A stretch of 49,450 nt of DNA. Origin: JABMRP01 sp964444795 (GTDB lineage Bacteria > Planctomycetota > Planctomycetia > Pirellulales > Thermoguttaceae). Made by a program: the position numbers and the translations under genes. This document shows positions 33,120-41,217 of the stretch, piece by piece. The notes beneath the pieces are model-generated. The model had not been told where the DNA came from, ran no database searches, and worked only from the letters and a program-made list of their open reading frames with translations. Each line of letters starts with the position of its first letter. Positions within the stretch are counted from its first letter, which is position 1. The DNA lies in NCBI GenBank assembly GCA_964444795.1, contig CAYUIQ010000028.1, positions 1-49,450 of the forward strand, read 5' to 3'.

Positions 33120-34334
33120 TTACAGCAAATCCTCAAGCCGCTCGTAGTTCTTTCTGGCGAACCCATCCTCGTTATAAGGTGCCGTGTCGCCTGCGCGATC
33201 ATGAATGTCTTGATCGATGTAGATCTCGTTGTGCGGTTTGAATCCGGGGACGGTGAGCACATTGACGAAGACGTCGAGTCCGCGGTGCCCCACACCCGGC
33301 GGGATATAGACCAGATCGCCCGGCTCCAGCGGATGTTGCTCGTAGCGGCCAAGGTCCGTCAAGTCGGGAAACACGAGGATCGACGGCTTTCTGCCCTTGG
33401 AGTCAAGCCCGTGCAATGTCGGGTCGAGGACCAGATACATTTCCGTTTGGGCGAAACCACCGACCTGCGACCGGTGTGGATGAAAATGGGTCGACGACAG
33501 CTCTTGCGGAATATTGACCACATGGGAGTTGACGAAGTTCACGCCATCGCCTTGCTGGCCCGGGTGATCCATGTACCAGGTGAGCGGCAGTCGCCGGTAG
33601 GGGTCAAAATCGAAACTGCATCCGCCCGCGGTGTCGAGCAGGTGGTCCAGACGTCGCACGGTGGAGACGTGGCTTTCAGTCCGGTCGGTCTTCTCCATGG
33701 CCAGACAGCGAAACTGGCCGCGGACCGGGATTTCCTCCTTGCCACAAGCGATCAACTGGTCGCCTGCGATGATCGGCTCGTACGAATCGTTCCCCTTGGT
33801 CGAATAGCCGATTTGGCGATAGACGTCAAACAGCGAGGCCAGAGCGGCCTCCACTTGCTCATCCTTGGACCACGGCCGCGGGACGTGCTCCAGGTTCCAG
33901 AGTTCGACGGCGAAGTCGCCGGTGAAAACGTCGCCCTGCCAGCGATTGAGAATCGCCCCCACGTGGCCCGATGCCTCGGGCGAAAGGGAAGCGACTCCTC
34001 GTTTCAATAGCTGAAGCGTCTCGGCAAAGGCCGGGGCGATTTGGTCGGACTGGTAGACGGCGGGAAGCGGCTCGGCCCCGCCTTCTTGCGTGCGATAGCC
34101 TTTCGGCAGAAACAATTCGCCGCGCCCCTGAAAAAGCCAGAAGACTCTCATCCCACCGTGATCCGCGCGCAGGGTCGTGTCGCCGTCGACTTCGACCACG
34201 CCGATCCTCACTTTGGGATAGGCGCCTTCCAGGAGCCCTTGAACCTCCGCGAACCCTTGGGGATCGCTCAAAGGAACTCTTCGCACGGGGCTCCTGTTAC
34301 TCTGGTCGGCGGAAGCAATGCGGCGTTCTGTCAT
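33120..34334 (-). CDS. cupin-domain protein
   Basis: 404 residues from the ATG at 34334. A palindromic element just upstream (34399-34500) makes the longer frame to 34454 unlikely. The C-terminal half has the cupin metal motif STHFHPHRSQVGGFAQTEMY (His283, His285, His287, Glu298) and a second-motif PPGVGHRGLDVFV. The N-terminal half (GVVEVDGDTTLRADHGGMRVFWLFQGRG) is also cupin-like, so this is probably a bicupin. There is no signal peptide, so it acts in the cytoplasm. It could be a sugar isomerase, epimerase or dioxygenase. The neighbours (Gfo/Idh/MocA, PmoA, GH105) favour sugar metabolism. Confidence 0.75.
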   Translation of the reverse strand: MTERRIASADQSNRSPVRRVPLSDPQGFAEVQGLLEGAYPKVRIGVVEVDGDTTLRADHGGMRVFWLFQGRGELFLPKGYRTQEGGAEPLPAVYQSDQIAPAFAETLQLLKRGVASLSPEASGHVGAILNRWQGDVFTGDFAVELWNLEHVPRPWSKDEQVEAALASLFDVYRQIGYSTKGNDSYEPIIAGDQLIACGKEEIPVRGQFRCLAMEKTDRTESHVSTVRRLDHLLDTAGGCSFDFDPYRRLPLTWYMDHPGQQGDGVNFVNSHVVNIPQELSSTHFHPHRSQVGGFAQTEMYLVLDPTLHGLDSKGRKPSILVFPDLTDLGRYEQHPLEPGDLVYIPPGVGHRGLDVFVNVLTVPGFKPHNEIYIDQDIHDRAGDTAPYNEDGFARKNYERLEDLL

Positions 34335-34398
34335 GGATTCGCGTAATCTCCCGAATGTCGTAGGCGTCTCTCGCCAGGTTGTTTTTAGCCCTTGCGGT

Positions 34399-34500
34399 TG
34401 GGTGGCTGGGGTCGAACCACGAGGAACGAGTGGTGAGCCCCCAGGAATTTTCATTTGGGGGCTCGATGCTTGTTCCTCGCATCTCGACTCCAGCTACCCC
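34399..34500. repeat. pair of convergent palindromic units with covarying stems
   Basis: The left unit (34399-34443) and the reverse complement of the right unit (34456-34500) align over 45 bases with about 12 differences. Within each copy there is an inner stem around a loop of GAGGAACGA or GAGGAACAA: ACCAC/GTGGT on the left and GATGC/GCATC on the right. The stem bases differ while pairing is kept. The outer CTGGGG/CCCCAG pairing is strong on the left and weaker on the right. It lies in the 188-base gap between the cupin start and the Gfo/Idh/MocA stop. Confidence 0.8.
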
Positions 34501-34522
34501 AATTCTCAAACTTAATACAACA

Positions 34523-35839
34523 CTAGACCGTCGGCAGTTCGTACCCCTTGCGGAACGATCGGTTCAGGAACTTATTGGCTTCTTCGCTGTTGGTGAATCG
34601 CTCCGCTTGCGAGTCCCACTTGAGCTTCTGGCCGGTTTCTCCGGTGACTTCGCTGACCCAGCGGGCGATATTGATCAGATGGCAAATGGTGACCGAACGG
34701 TGTCCGACCTCGGCATGGGCGACCGGGTCGCGACGATCTTTGATGCACTGAATCCAGTTGCCCGAGTGGCTTGTGCTGCGGTAGAGCTGGACCTTCATGT
34801 CCGCAAGCGGCTTGGCGGTCAGCTCGGGTGCGCTGGCCCGGTATCGGCCTCGGGTAACGTCCATCGTCCCCTTTTCGCCGATGAAGCGAACGCCGCTATT
34901 GCTCGGGCCGCCGGAAAGTTCCATAGTAATGTCGCCCGGATATTTCATCTTAACGACCGGCGAGCGCGGACCACGATGTCGTCCGCCGGGTGCCTCGGGT
35001 GTGCTAACCATTGCCTCAAACGGCTCGCCCTCGGTCCAGACTTCGACCGGCCCGTTGGTGTCCATGCCGAGTCCCCACTGCGCCATGTCGAGCCCATGCG
35101 CGCCCCAATCGGTCACCTCGCCGCCCGAAAACGGCTCGATGGATACCCAACTCGGATTGCTGCGGTTGTCCCAGATGACGAAATTGAACTCCGGCGGCTC
35201 GGCCGGGCCACACCACGTGTCCCAGTCGAGCCCTTTCGGGATATCCTGCTTCGGCCAGCGGGGCGTCATCGGGCTGTGGTAATTAGACGCGAGGACTTTG
35301 GTGATCTTGCCCAACGCGCCGTTTCGCACATGCATGCAACCGGTGTACTCGTTGCCGCCGGAGCGCTGTTGGGTTCCGGTCTGAAAAACCCGTTTGTACT
35401 TCCGCACGGCCTGGACGATTCGCCGCCCCTCGGGAATCGAATAGGTCTGCGGCTTCTCGCAGTAAATGTCCTTGCCCGCCTGGGCGGCATGGATGCTGTT
35501 GATCGCGTGCCAGCGGTGCGGCGTGGCAATGACCACGGCGTCGATGTCGTTCTGCTCCAGCAGCTTGCGGTAGTCCTGATAGACATGCTGGGCACCCACC
35601 GACTTGGCAACTTCCTCGGCACGGGGCAGATAGACATCGGCGACGGCTCCAATGCTGGCACCGCTGCCGAAGCTCCCGATCAGTTGGCGGCCCCGGTTAC
35701 CCACGCCAATCGAGCCCAGCACGACGCGATCGTTGGCGCCAAACACCTTGGCGGGGACCAGCAGAGGCGAGGCAACCGCCGTCAAACCGGCAGCAGCGCC
35801 CACTTGGCAGAAACGGCGTCTGGTCAGTCTATTGCTCAT
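34523..35839 (-). CDS. Tat-exported Gfo/Idh/MocA-family oxidoreductase
   Basis: 438 residues from the ATG at 35839, which follows GGAGATATATC. The frame continues to 36166, but that part is antisense-like and lacks a leader. A Tat signal (LTRRRFCQVGAAAG, about 5-18) is followed by a Rossmann NAD-binding domain (LGSIGVGNRGRQLIGSFG; DAVVIATPHRWH) and the family EKP motif in CEKPQTYSIPEG. The C-terminal domain has WDTWCGPAEPPEF and SGGEVTDWGAHGLDMAQWGLG. Members oxidise or reduce sugars with NAD(P). Exported versions carry a bound cofactor, and some act as glycosidases. It follows the GH105 fusion by 79 bases, consistent with acting on released sugars. Confidence 0.9.
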   Translation of the reverse strand: MSNRLTRRRFCQVGAAAGLTAVASPLLVPAKVFGANDRVVLGSIGVGNRGRQLIGSFGSGASIGAVADVYLPRAEEVAKSVGAQHVYQDYRKLLEQNDIDAVVIATPHRWHAINSIHAAQAGKDIYCEKPQTYSIPEGRRIVQAVRKYKRVFQTGTQQRSGGNEYTGCMHVRNGALGKITKVLASNYHSPMTPRWPKQDIPKGLDWDTWCGPAEPPEFNFVIWDNRSNPSWVSIEPFSGGEVTDWGAHGLDMAQWGLGMDTNGPVEVWTEGEPFEAMVSTPEAPGGRHRGPRSPVVKMKYPGDITMELSGGPSNSGVRFIGEKGTMDVTRGRYRASAPELTAKPLADMKVQLYRSTSHSGNWIQCIKDRRDPVAHAEVGHRSVTICHLINIARWVSEVTGETGQKLKWDSQAERFTNSEEANKFLNRSFRKGYELPTV

Positions 35840-35918
35840 GATATATCTCCTGGTTGGAATTGACGTGCGATAACCCTCGGGCCTCCGAAAAGGGGCTTCC
35901 CTACCATAACGGCTAAAC

Positions 35919-38717
35919 TCAGTTGGGGCCCCCCAAGAACAACACCTCCTCCATGCTGTTCCACGCGTTGGCCGTGTTGCCGTGGCCGGTGACGCGGACA
36001 TAGCGGGCGGCAAACGGCGATACCTTGCACGGTTCGGGCCCCGACGTGGTGCCGCTGGAACTGCCGTCGAAGATGACTTTCCAGTCCACCGCGTCGTCGG
36101 AGACGGCAATCTCGAACCGCTCTTTGCGCCGGTCGCCCTGGTACCAGGCAATGAAGATTCGCCCAACCGGCGTCACCCGGCCGAGGTCGTGTTGGATCCA
36201 CTGCCCGTTGCCTTCGGCGGCCCAGAGAGTCGACAGATCGCGGTCGATCGTGTTCTCCGCCCGGTTTGGGGACTGAGATTCGCTGGCCGTGACCGATTGG
36301 ACCGGAATCGCGCCGGCGGTGAGTTCCTTGGACAGCTTCGCACCCGTCACGTCGTGCTCACCGGTGGGGCTCAATAGCTCCCGAGAGACTCCCTCGGTTT
36401 CGTTCAGGTCGGCCACGTCGAGCAGAAAGATGTGGTTGGTTTGGGTTTCGGAGTCACCCCCGGTGAAGAGGATCCACTTGCGGTCGGGTGTCAGTTGCGG
36501 GTGGAAGTGGGACTTCTGCCCGCTGCCGAAGGTTCTCCAGGGGCCTGTCAAGTCGACGAACTCGCCGCCTTGCCGCCGGTCAAGTCGCTTCATGCCGACC
36601 AGCCGATGGCCGCCCGAGGCGTCTTCCCAGAACCAAAACCGGCCGGCCGGATCCCAACCGGTGTGGGTGTAGCCAAAGGCAGCGGGGATCGAGAACTCGA
36701 ACCGTCGCCGAGTCAGCGGGTCGTACAGTCCCGATCGTTGCCCGTGTCTTCCTCGAACCACCTCGTAACAGATTCCCTGCTCGGTGGCAACGAAATGGCA
36801 GACGTGACCGCCGGTCTGGTTGTCGCCGGCCGGGACCGACACGCCCGGATCGCCCGCCCGAAGATACTCCCATTTGCCGCTGATCAGATCGGTCATCATC
36901 ATGCCCAAGCCGTTGGGTGGGTGGCAGAAGATGAAGTGTTCGTTGTCGTATGCCAGCACATGATGGATGTGGCAGTCAATCGAGCAGAGCACGCGTTGTT
37001 CGCGGGTGTCGAAATGGTAGGCGACGACCTTGGCTCCGGTGACCGGTCGACGATACAAGCTTCCCCGTGGCGAGTCGATGTAGACGAGCCACTGGCCATC
37101 GGGCGACGTACAGTTTTGCCCCACCGCCTCGCGATCCTCGGGCAGCGTAAAGAGAAGTTCGTCTTCGAGGGTCTCGACGTCGACCATCCGCGCGTCGTTG
37201 CCGACTTTGCCGGTGAAATAGACGATTTTGCCTCGGGCCACGTTCAACACGCTCCGATGATCCAACACACCGCGCCCCGACTCAACGCACCAGTTCTTCC
37301 ATCGGGTCTGCGGCGTGTCGCCGTGGGTCAGTTGCGCCGACTCGCCGCTTCGCAAGTTCAACCGGTGCAGTTGCACCTCTCCGTCGCCCGCCCGGTGGTG
37401 GATCAAATACTTCGCGTCCTTGGTGATCGTTGGGATGAAGTAGTAGAGCGGATAGCAGAACGCCTTGCCCGACGTGAGTTGGACCGCGGTCCGACCGGTC
37501 CCGGGCGCCTCCAATCGCTTGAAACGATCGGATAGCGGCATCTCGATTACGTTCGTGGCAGCCGGCTTATCGGACGTACGGTCCGTCCCGCGTTCGCCCT
37601 GGGTTTCCTCGCCGATCAGGCCGGACTCCGCCAACTTGATTACTTCTTCGCCGGCCAGCAGGAACAGGCCCATCGCGTATTCATGGGTCTGCTCGCTCCT
37701 TGCCGGTCTGGGATCGGCGCCCACGGGCTGCACGAAACCGAGCTTGCCGTCCGGATGGACGTGGCGAACCAGTCCTTCCCACGCCTTCCTCACCACGGGC
37801 AAAAACTTGTCGCGATCGAGCACGTCGTTGTTAATACCCCAAGCCATCGCGTAACAGAAAAAAGCCGTGCCGCTCGTCTCGGGGTTGGGATACTGATCCG
37901 GATCATCGAGATTCGATCGCCACAGGCCGTCGTCGCCCTGCTGCCGAGCAATGGCGGCGGCCATTGTCCGCAGCAGCTTGACGTAGTCGTCGTAGCGCTC
38001 GTTGTCTTGGGGGAGGTACTCCAAGACTCGGGGAATTCCGCCGATCACCCAGCCGTTGCCACGGGACCAGAAGACCTTCTTGCCGTTTTCCGTCTTGGCG
38101 TTGAAGTATGTCTCGTCACGATAGAACAACCCGTATTCCTCGTCGAACAGATGGTCCGTCACCTCCCAATACACCTTGTTCAGGTGGTCGAAATACTTCT
38201 GCTGGCCGGTGGCTTTGCCGAGCATGGCGATCGTGGGCGGGCCGACGTAGAGCGTGTCGCAGTAGTACCATCCGTGTCGCGATTTTCGCGCCGACTGGCC
38301 GCCTTCGACCGCCTCGATTCGCGAGTCGACATAGGCGCGGATCTTGTCGATGTTCGCCGACTCCGGTTCGATGAAGTGAAGCTCCAGGTAGGTCTGCCCG
38401 CAGGTCTTCTTGTTGGCCAGATGCCGTTCGCCTCCTTCGGCCCACTGGTGTTTCTCGGCCCAACCGCGTGCCTGCGCGAGAATCTTCGGATCTCCCGTGG
38501 CGCGGTACAGCCCCATCACGCCGGTGTAGTATGTGGCGCGGATCCAGTCTCGATCGTGTTTTGTGTACGGATGCGCCAATTGGTAGGCGTGGACCCTTCC
38601 CATCACCTCGACGATCTTCTGCTTGGAGAAGACGTCATCCACGTCGGGCCCGGCGGATCGGGCCGTCGAGGAAACACTTAGCAAGCAAACAAGAAGCAAA
38701 GCCGGATGGGTCTTCAT
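35919..38717 (-). CDS. GH105 / PL22-like / F5/8-type-C fusion, secreted
   Basis: 932 residues from the ATG at 38717, with a signal peptide (about 1-21, ending TARSAG). Residues about 25-380 are an unsaturated rhamnogalacturonyl hydrolase-like alpha/alpha barrel: RATYYTGVMGLYRATGD, WYYCDTLYVGPPTIAML, WSRGNGWVIGGIPRVLEYLP and the NPETSGTAFFCYAMAWGINN segment. Residues about 400-790 form a propeller like oligogalacturonate lyase (PL22), with YLIHHRAGDGEVQLHRLNL, CTSPDGQWLVYIDS, CHIHHVLAYDNEHFIFCHPP and HFHPQLTPDRKWILFTGGD. The last 130 residues (NRAENTIDRDLSTLWAAEG onward) are an F5/8 type C (discoidin, CBM32-like) module. The combination would cut oligogalacturonates and remove the unsaturated uronic acid in one protein. 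It has close neighbours on both sides. Confidence 0.88.
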   Translation of the reverse strand: MKTHPALLLVCLLSVSSTARSAGPDVDDVFSKQKIVEVMGRVHAYQLAHPYTKHDRDWIRATYYTGVMGLYRATGDPKILAQARGWAEKHQWAEGGERHLANKKTCGQTYLELHFIEPESANIDKIRAYVDSRIEAVEGGQSARKSRHGWYYCDTLYVGPPTIAMLGKATGQQKYFDHLNKVYWEVTDHLFDEEYGLFYRDETYFNAKTENGKKVFWSRGNGWVIGGIPRVLEYLPQDNERYDDYVKLLRTMAAAIARQQGDDGLWRSNLDDPDQYPNPETSGTAFFCYAMAWGINNDVLDRDKFLPVVRKAWEGLVRHVHPDGKLGFVQPVGADPRPARSEQTHEYAMGLFLLAGEEVIKLAESGLIGEETQGERGTDRTSDKPAATNVIEMPLSDRFKRLEAPGTGRTAVQLTSGKAFCYPLYYFIPTITKDAKYLIHHRAGDGEVQLHRLNLRSGESAQLTHGDTPQTRWKNWCVESGRGVLDHRSVLNVARGKIVYFTGKVGNDARMVDVETLEDELLFTLPEDREAVGQNCTSPDGQWLVYIDSPRGSLYRRPVTGAKVVAYHFDTREQRVLCSIDCHIHHVLAYDNEHFIFCHPPNGLGMMMTDLISGKWEYLRAGDPGVSVPAGDNQTGGHVCHFVATEQGICYEVVRGRHGQRSGLYDPLTRRRFEFSIPAAFGYTHTGWDPAGRFWFWEDASGGHRLVGMKRLDRRQGGEFVDLTGPWRTFGSGQKSHFHPQLTPDRKWILFTGGDSETQTNHIFLLDVADLNETEGVSRELLSPTGEHDVTGAKLSKELTAGAIPVQSVTASESQSPNRAENTIDRDLSTLWAAEGNGQWIQHDLGRVTPVGRIFIAWYQGDRRKERFEIAVSDDAVDWKVIFDGSSSGTTSGPEPCKVSPFAARYVRVTGHGNTANAWNSMEEVLFLGGPN

Positions 38718-38802
38718 GGGCAATCTCTTTCGTGTGGGTAGGGTCGGCGAGGCGATTGTCCATCTTGTGAGCAGAGCTTCTCGTGGAAGGAACCGAATAT
38801 TT

Positions 38803-39489
38803 CTACTCCGTGGGCGGCTTGACCTTCTGGCCGTAGAGTTTCACGTCGTCCCACTGGACGGTCTCGCCGAAGCAGCCCAGGCCGATCCGGCCCCAGGCGA
38901 AGTCCTTGTCGACGGCCGTTTTGGCGGGTTTCTCCATGTCGTCGAAATAGAGTTCGATCGTGCCCTCCTTCACGCGGCGGACCAGCTTGATCTGGTGCCA
39001 GCCGTCGTCGCCCCAGGGCGAGCCCGCATTGGTCCGGCCGATGGGTTTGCGCGGGCCCTTGTCCACCTTGAGCAGTTGATTCGAGATGGCATCGCGCACC
39101 AGTCCCTGATGCGCATAGTAAAAATGCTCGTCGTCCTGATAGCCGAAGAAAATGCAGCAGTCGCGATGCGCCCCCGCCTTGAAGGCCGTGCTGCGTGCCT
39201 TGACCAGCAGCACGAAGTCGCCGACGACAATATCCCCAAGCAGCGACAGATTGGTTGGGCTGCGGTGTGGCGGCTTGTAGTCGCTTTGCCCGTGCTGGTC
39301 GTAAATTTTGCCCCGGCCCTCCATCTCGGTGATCTTCCACGCCCTGGGGTCGGTGGGCCGCCAATGATCGGCCCCTTGCTCGAAGTCGTCGGCAAAGATC
39401 AATGGCAGGCCGTCGTATTGCTCGGCGGCGGAACACAACTCGACCATCGACAAACCTACGACGAAGGCCAGCGCGGTACGGTACATCAT
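38803..39489 (-). CDS. secreted concanavalin-A-like (LamG/DUF1080-type) protein
   Basis: 228 residues from the double ATG at 39489/39486, preceded by GGAGAG. A signal peptide (about 1-22, ending LCSAAEQ) is followed by FADDFEQGADHWRPTDPRAW, GDIVVGDFVLLVKARST, FFGYQDDEHFYYAHQG, DGWHQIKLVRRVKEGTIELY and IGLGCFGETVQWDDVKLYG. This is the beta-sandwich pattern of DUF1080/LamG-type carbohydrate-binding or hydrolase proteins. It is the first gene of the minus-strand carbohydrate series, 85 bases ahead of the GH105 fusion. It probably binds or cleaves the same polymer; catalysis is not demonstrable. Confidence 0.8.
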   Translation of the reverse strand: MMYRTALAFVVGLSMVELCSAAEQYDGLPLIFADDFEQGADHWRPTDPRAWKITEMEGRGKIYDQHGQSDYKPPHRSPTNLSLLGDIVVGDFVLLVKARSTAFKAGAHRDCCIFFGYQDDEHFYYAHQGLVRDAISNQLLKVDKGPRKPIGRTNAGSPWGDDGWHQIKLVRRVKEGTIELYFDDMEKPAKTAVDKDFAWGRIGLGCFGETVQWDDVKLYGQKVKPPTE

Positions 39490-39563
39490 GGATTCTCTCC
39501 AACAAGAAATCAGGTTACGCGCCCCGATAGTAGAGGACTTGCGCACGGCACGGCAAGGGGGGA

Positions 39564-39797
39564 GTGCGGCATGTGTATCCATTCTCGGACCCGCCGGAAG
39601 TGCTGTCAAGCGCCGTTTTGGGAAGTGGCAGGGCCGTTTTCGGAATTGCCGCCGGGCGGAAATTGCCTCTGGGTGCGATTGCCCGGAAGTGCGGTTTCAG
39701 CGAAACCCGCCAGATGCGCAAGACTTTCGAGCGTTTCGAGCGCATCACCCCGGCCCAATTCCGACGCCACCGGATGACCGGGGCTGACGATGCCTGA
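39564..39797 (+). pseudogene. AraC-type helix-turn-helix remnant
   Basis: The second half of this frame, LPLGAIARKCGFSETRQMRK then TFERFERITPAQFRRHR (about 39657-39776), matches the second helix-turn-helix of AraC/XylR-type regulators, including the GFS and TPAQFRR hallmarks. The ligand-binding domain and the first helix-turn-helix are missing, and the first half of the frame has no such similarity. It points away from the carbohydrate series whose first gene starts at 39489. A 21-base imperfect tandem repeat (39611-39631 and 39632-39652) lies within it. Probably the end of a regulator deleted from its 5' side. Confidence 0.65.
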
Positions 39798-39849
39798 CAA
39801 ACTTGCGTCCCGAGGCATACGTGACGGGGTCTCATTTTCAAATCCCCTT

Positions 39850-41205
39850 TCATCCCTGAGAGCCAACGTCGTCCGACATCCAATCGTCGAACGAGTCGCC
39901 CTCGCCATCTTCTGTTTCGAGCTTCTCTTCGTGCGGCTGGGAATCGACGACCGCGGAGGGCGATACACCGTGCGGAAGAATCGTAATCGCGTCCATCGGC
40001 GAACAAGCGAGCACGCAAGCCCCGCAACCGGGGCACTTATCCACCTGAACCACGGGATAGACCAGGCCGTCCTCCCACGACCATTCCCTCAAGACGAGCG
40101 CCTCGTACGGACATTCCTCCAGGCACATCGTGCGGCAATCAAGATTCAGGGCCAGGCGGCATCGGTTCAAGTCGACGTGCGCCAGGCCGATCGGGTGTTC
40201 CCGCTTCGCTGCCAAGTCGCCCCGAACGATCGCGCCGGAAGGGCAGACTTGCATACAATCGCAACAGTCTTCACGACAATAATCGTTCTCGATCGACACG
40301 ACCGGCGTCAGCCAGTCGGCGATCGTCTTCGACTGCCAATCGACGTGAATGATACCGGCCGGGCAGGCGCGAGTACAGTTGCCACAACGCAGGCAAAGCT
40401 GCGGAAACTGCCACGCGGGCGCCGCCCCGGGTGGACGTAATACCGGCGAGGACCGCCCCTGGCCTTGCGCGCGGCCAACCAGTCCGAACCTCGCCCCCAA
40501 TCCGGCGCACACGGCCCCCGCCGCCATTGCCAGCAGCGAACGTCGCGGTACTTCTTGCGGGTGTTGGCTGTCACCGTTGCCCTGCTCCGCCGGCGCGATT
40601 CGCTTGCGAGAGAATACTCGCGCCGGTATAGCCAGCAGTTCCTGAGTCGCGCCCAGCGGGCATACCCTTCGGCACCAGGCCCCGGGCAAGGCAAACGACA
40701 GCACGAGCAACCCGCCCATCACCCCGGCGGCCACGTAGCCGGCCGTTGGTAGCGGATCGCACGCCAAACCGACAACCGCGCTGAACAGCGTCAGCGGGTC
40801 GAGCCATAGAAGAAGCGGGAAACCAAAGCAGGCCGCGGCGATGGAAAGCAGCACGATCCCCTTGCCGAGCGGCGGCACCCGCTTGCATCGAGAAGCCGAG
40901 ACCGGCGAAAGCCGGCCCGCGCACTCCGTCATCAATCCCACCGGGCACAGCCACCGACAGAGCCACCGGCGTCGCACGAGCACGAGGACCAACATCGGTG
41001 CGGCGATCAGCGTAGCGGCGCCGACAGACCGGGTGGCGATCGTCGTGGCCGTCGCGACATACGGACTCGCCGCGGGCACGACCAAGACGGCCTCCTTCCA
41101 CGGCAGCAGCCCCAACACCAGCACCACCGCCGCCGCCAGCGAGCAACAACGCACGATCGTGCGCGGCGGAGGAAGATGGGCCTTGAACTCGCGAATACAA
41201 ACCAT
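39850..41205 (-). CDS. NapH/NapG-like fused membrane ferredoxin
   Basis: 451 residues. The N-terminal 215 form about four membrane helices with two CxxxCP motifs facing the cytoplasm (CRWLCP, Cys83/Cys87; CRRVCP, Cys178/Cys182), as in NapH/MauN quinol dehydrogenase proteins. A twin-arginine-like PRRSLLAMAAGAVCAG (about 220-235) then leads to a NapG-like ferredoxin part: CLRCGNCTRACP (271-282), CREDCCDCMQVCP (310-322), a third irregular Cys set (349, 357, 361, 365) and CPGCGACVLAC (391-401), enough for four [4Fe-4S] clusters. In NapGH these are separate proteins passing electrons from quinol to a periplasmic reductase. Thirteen bases separate it from the upstream flavoprotein gene, so they are almost surely co-transcribed. 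Confidence 0.88.
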   Translation of the reverse strand: MVCIREFKAHLPPPRTIVRCCSLAAAVVLVLGLLPWKEAVLVVPAASPYVATATTIATRSVGAATLIAAPMLVLVLVRRRWLCRWLCPVGLMTECAGRLSPVSASRCKRVPPLGKGIVLLSIAAACFGFPLLLWLDPLTLFSAVVGLACDPLPTAGYVAAGVMGGLLVLSFALPGAWCRRVCPLGATQELLAIPARVFSRKRIAPAEQGNGDSQHPQEVPRRSLLAMAAGAVCAGLGARFGLVGRAQGQGRSSPVLRPPGAAPAWQFPQLCLRCGNCTRACPAGIIHVDWQSKTIADWLTPVVSIENDYCREDCCDCMQVCPSGAIVRGDLAAKREHPIGLAHVDLNRCRLALNLDCRTMCLEECPYEALVLREWSWEDGLVYPVVQVDKCPGCGACVLACSPMDAITILPHGVSPSAVVDSQPHEEKLETEDGEGDSFDDWMSDDVGSQG

Positions 41206-41217
41206 GGTCGTTTAGGC

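Noticed and set aside
35840..36166. N-terminal extension of the Gfo/Idh/MocA protein
   Set aside because: The extension overlaps the end of the GH105 fusion gene and reads as a low-complexity shadow; the Tat leader with its own ribosome site starts at 35839.
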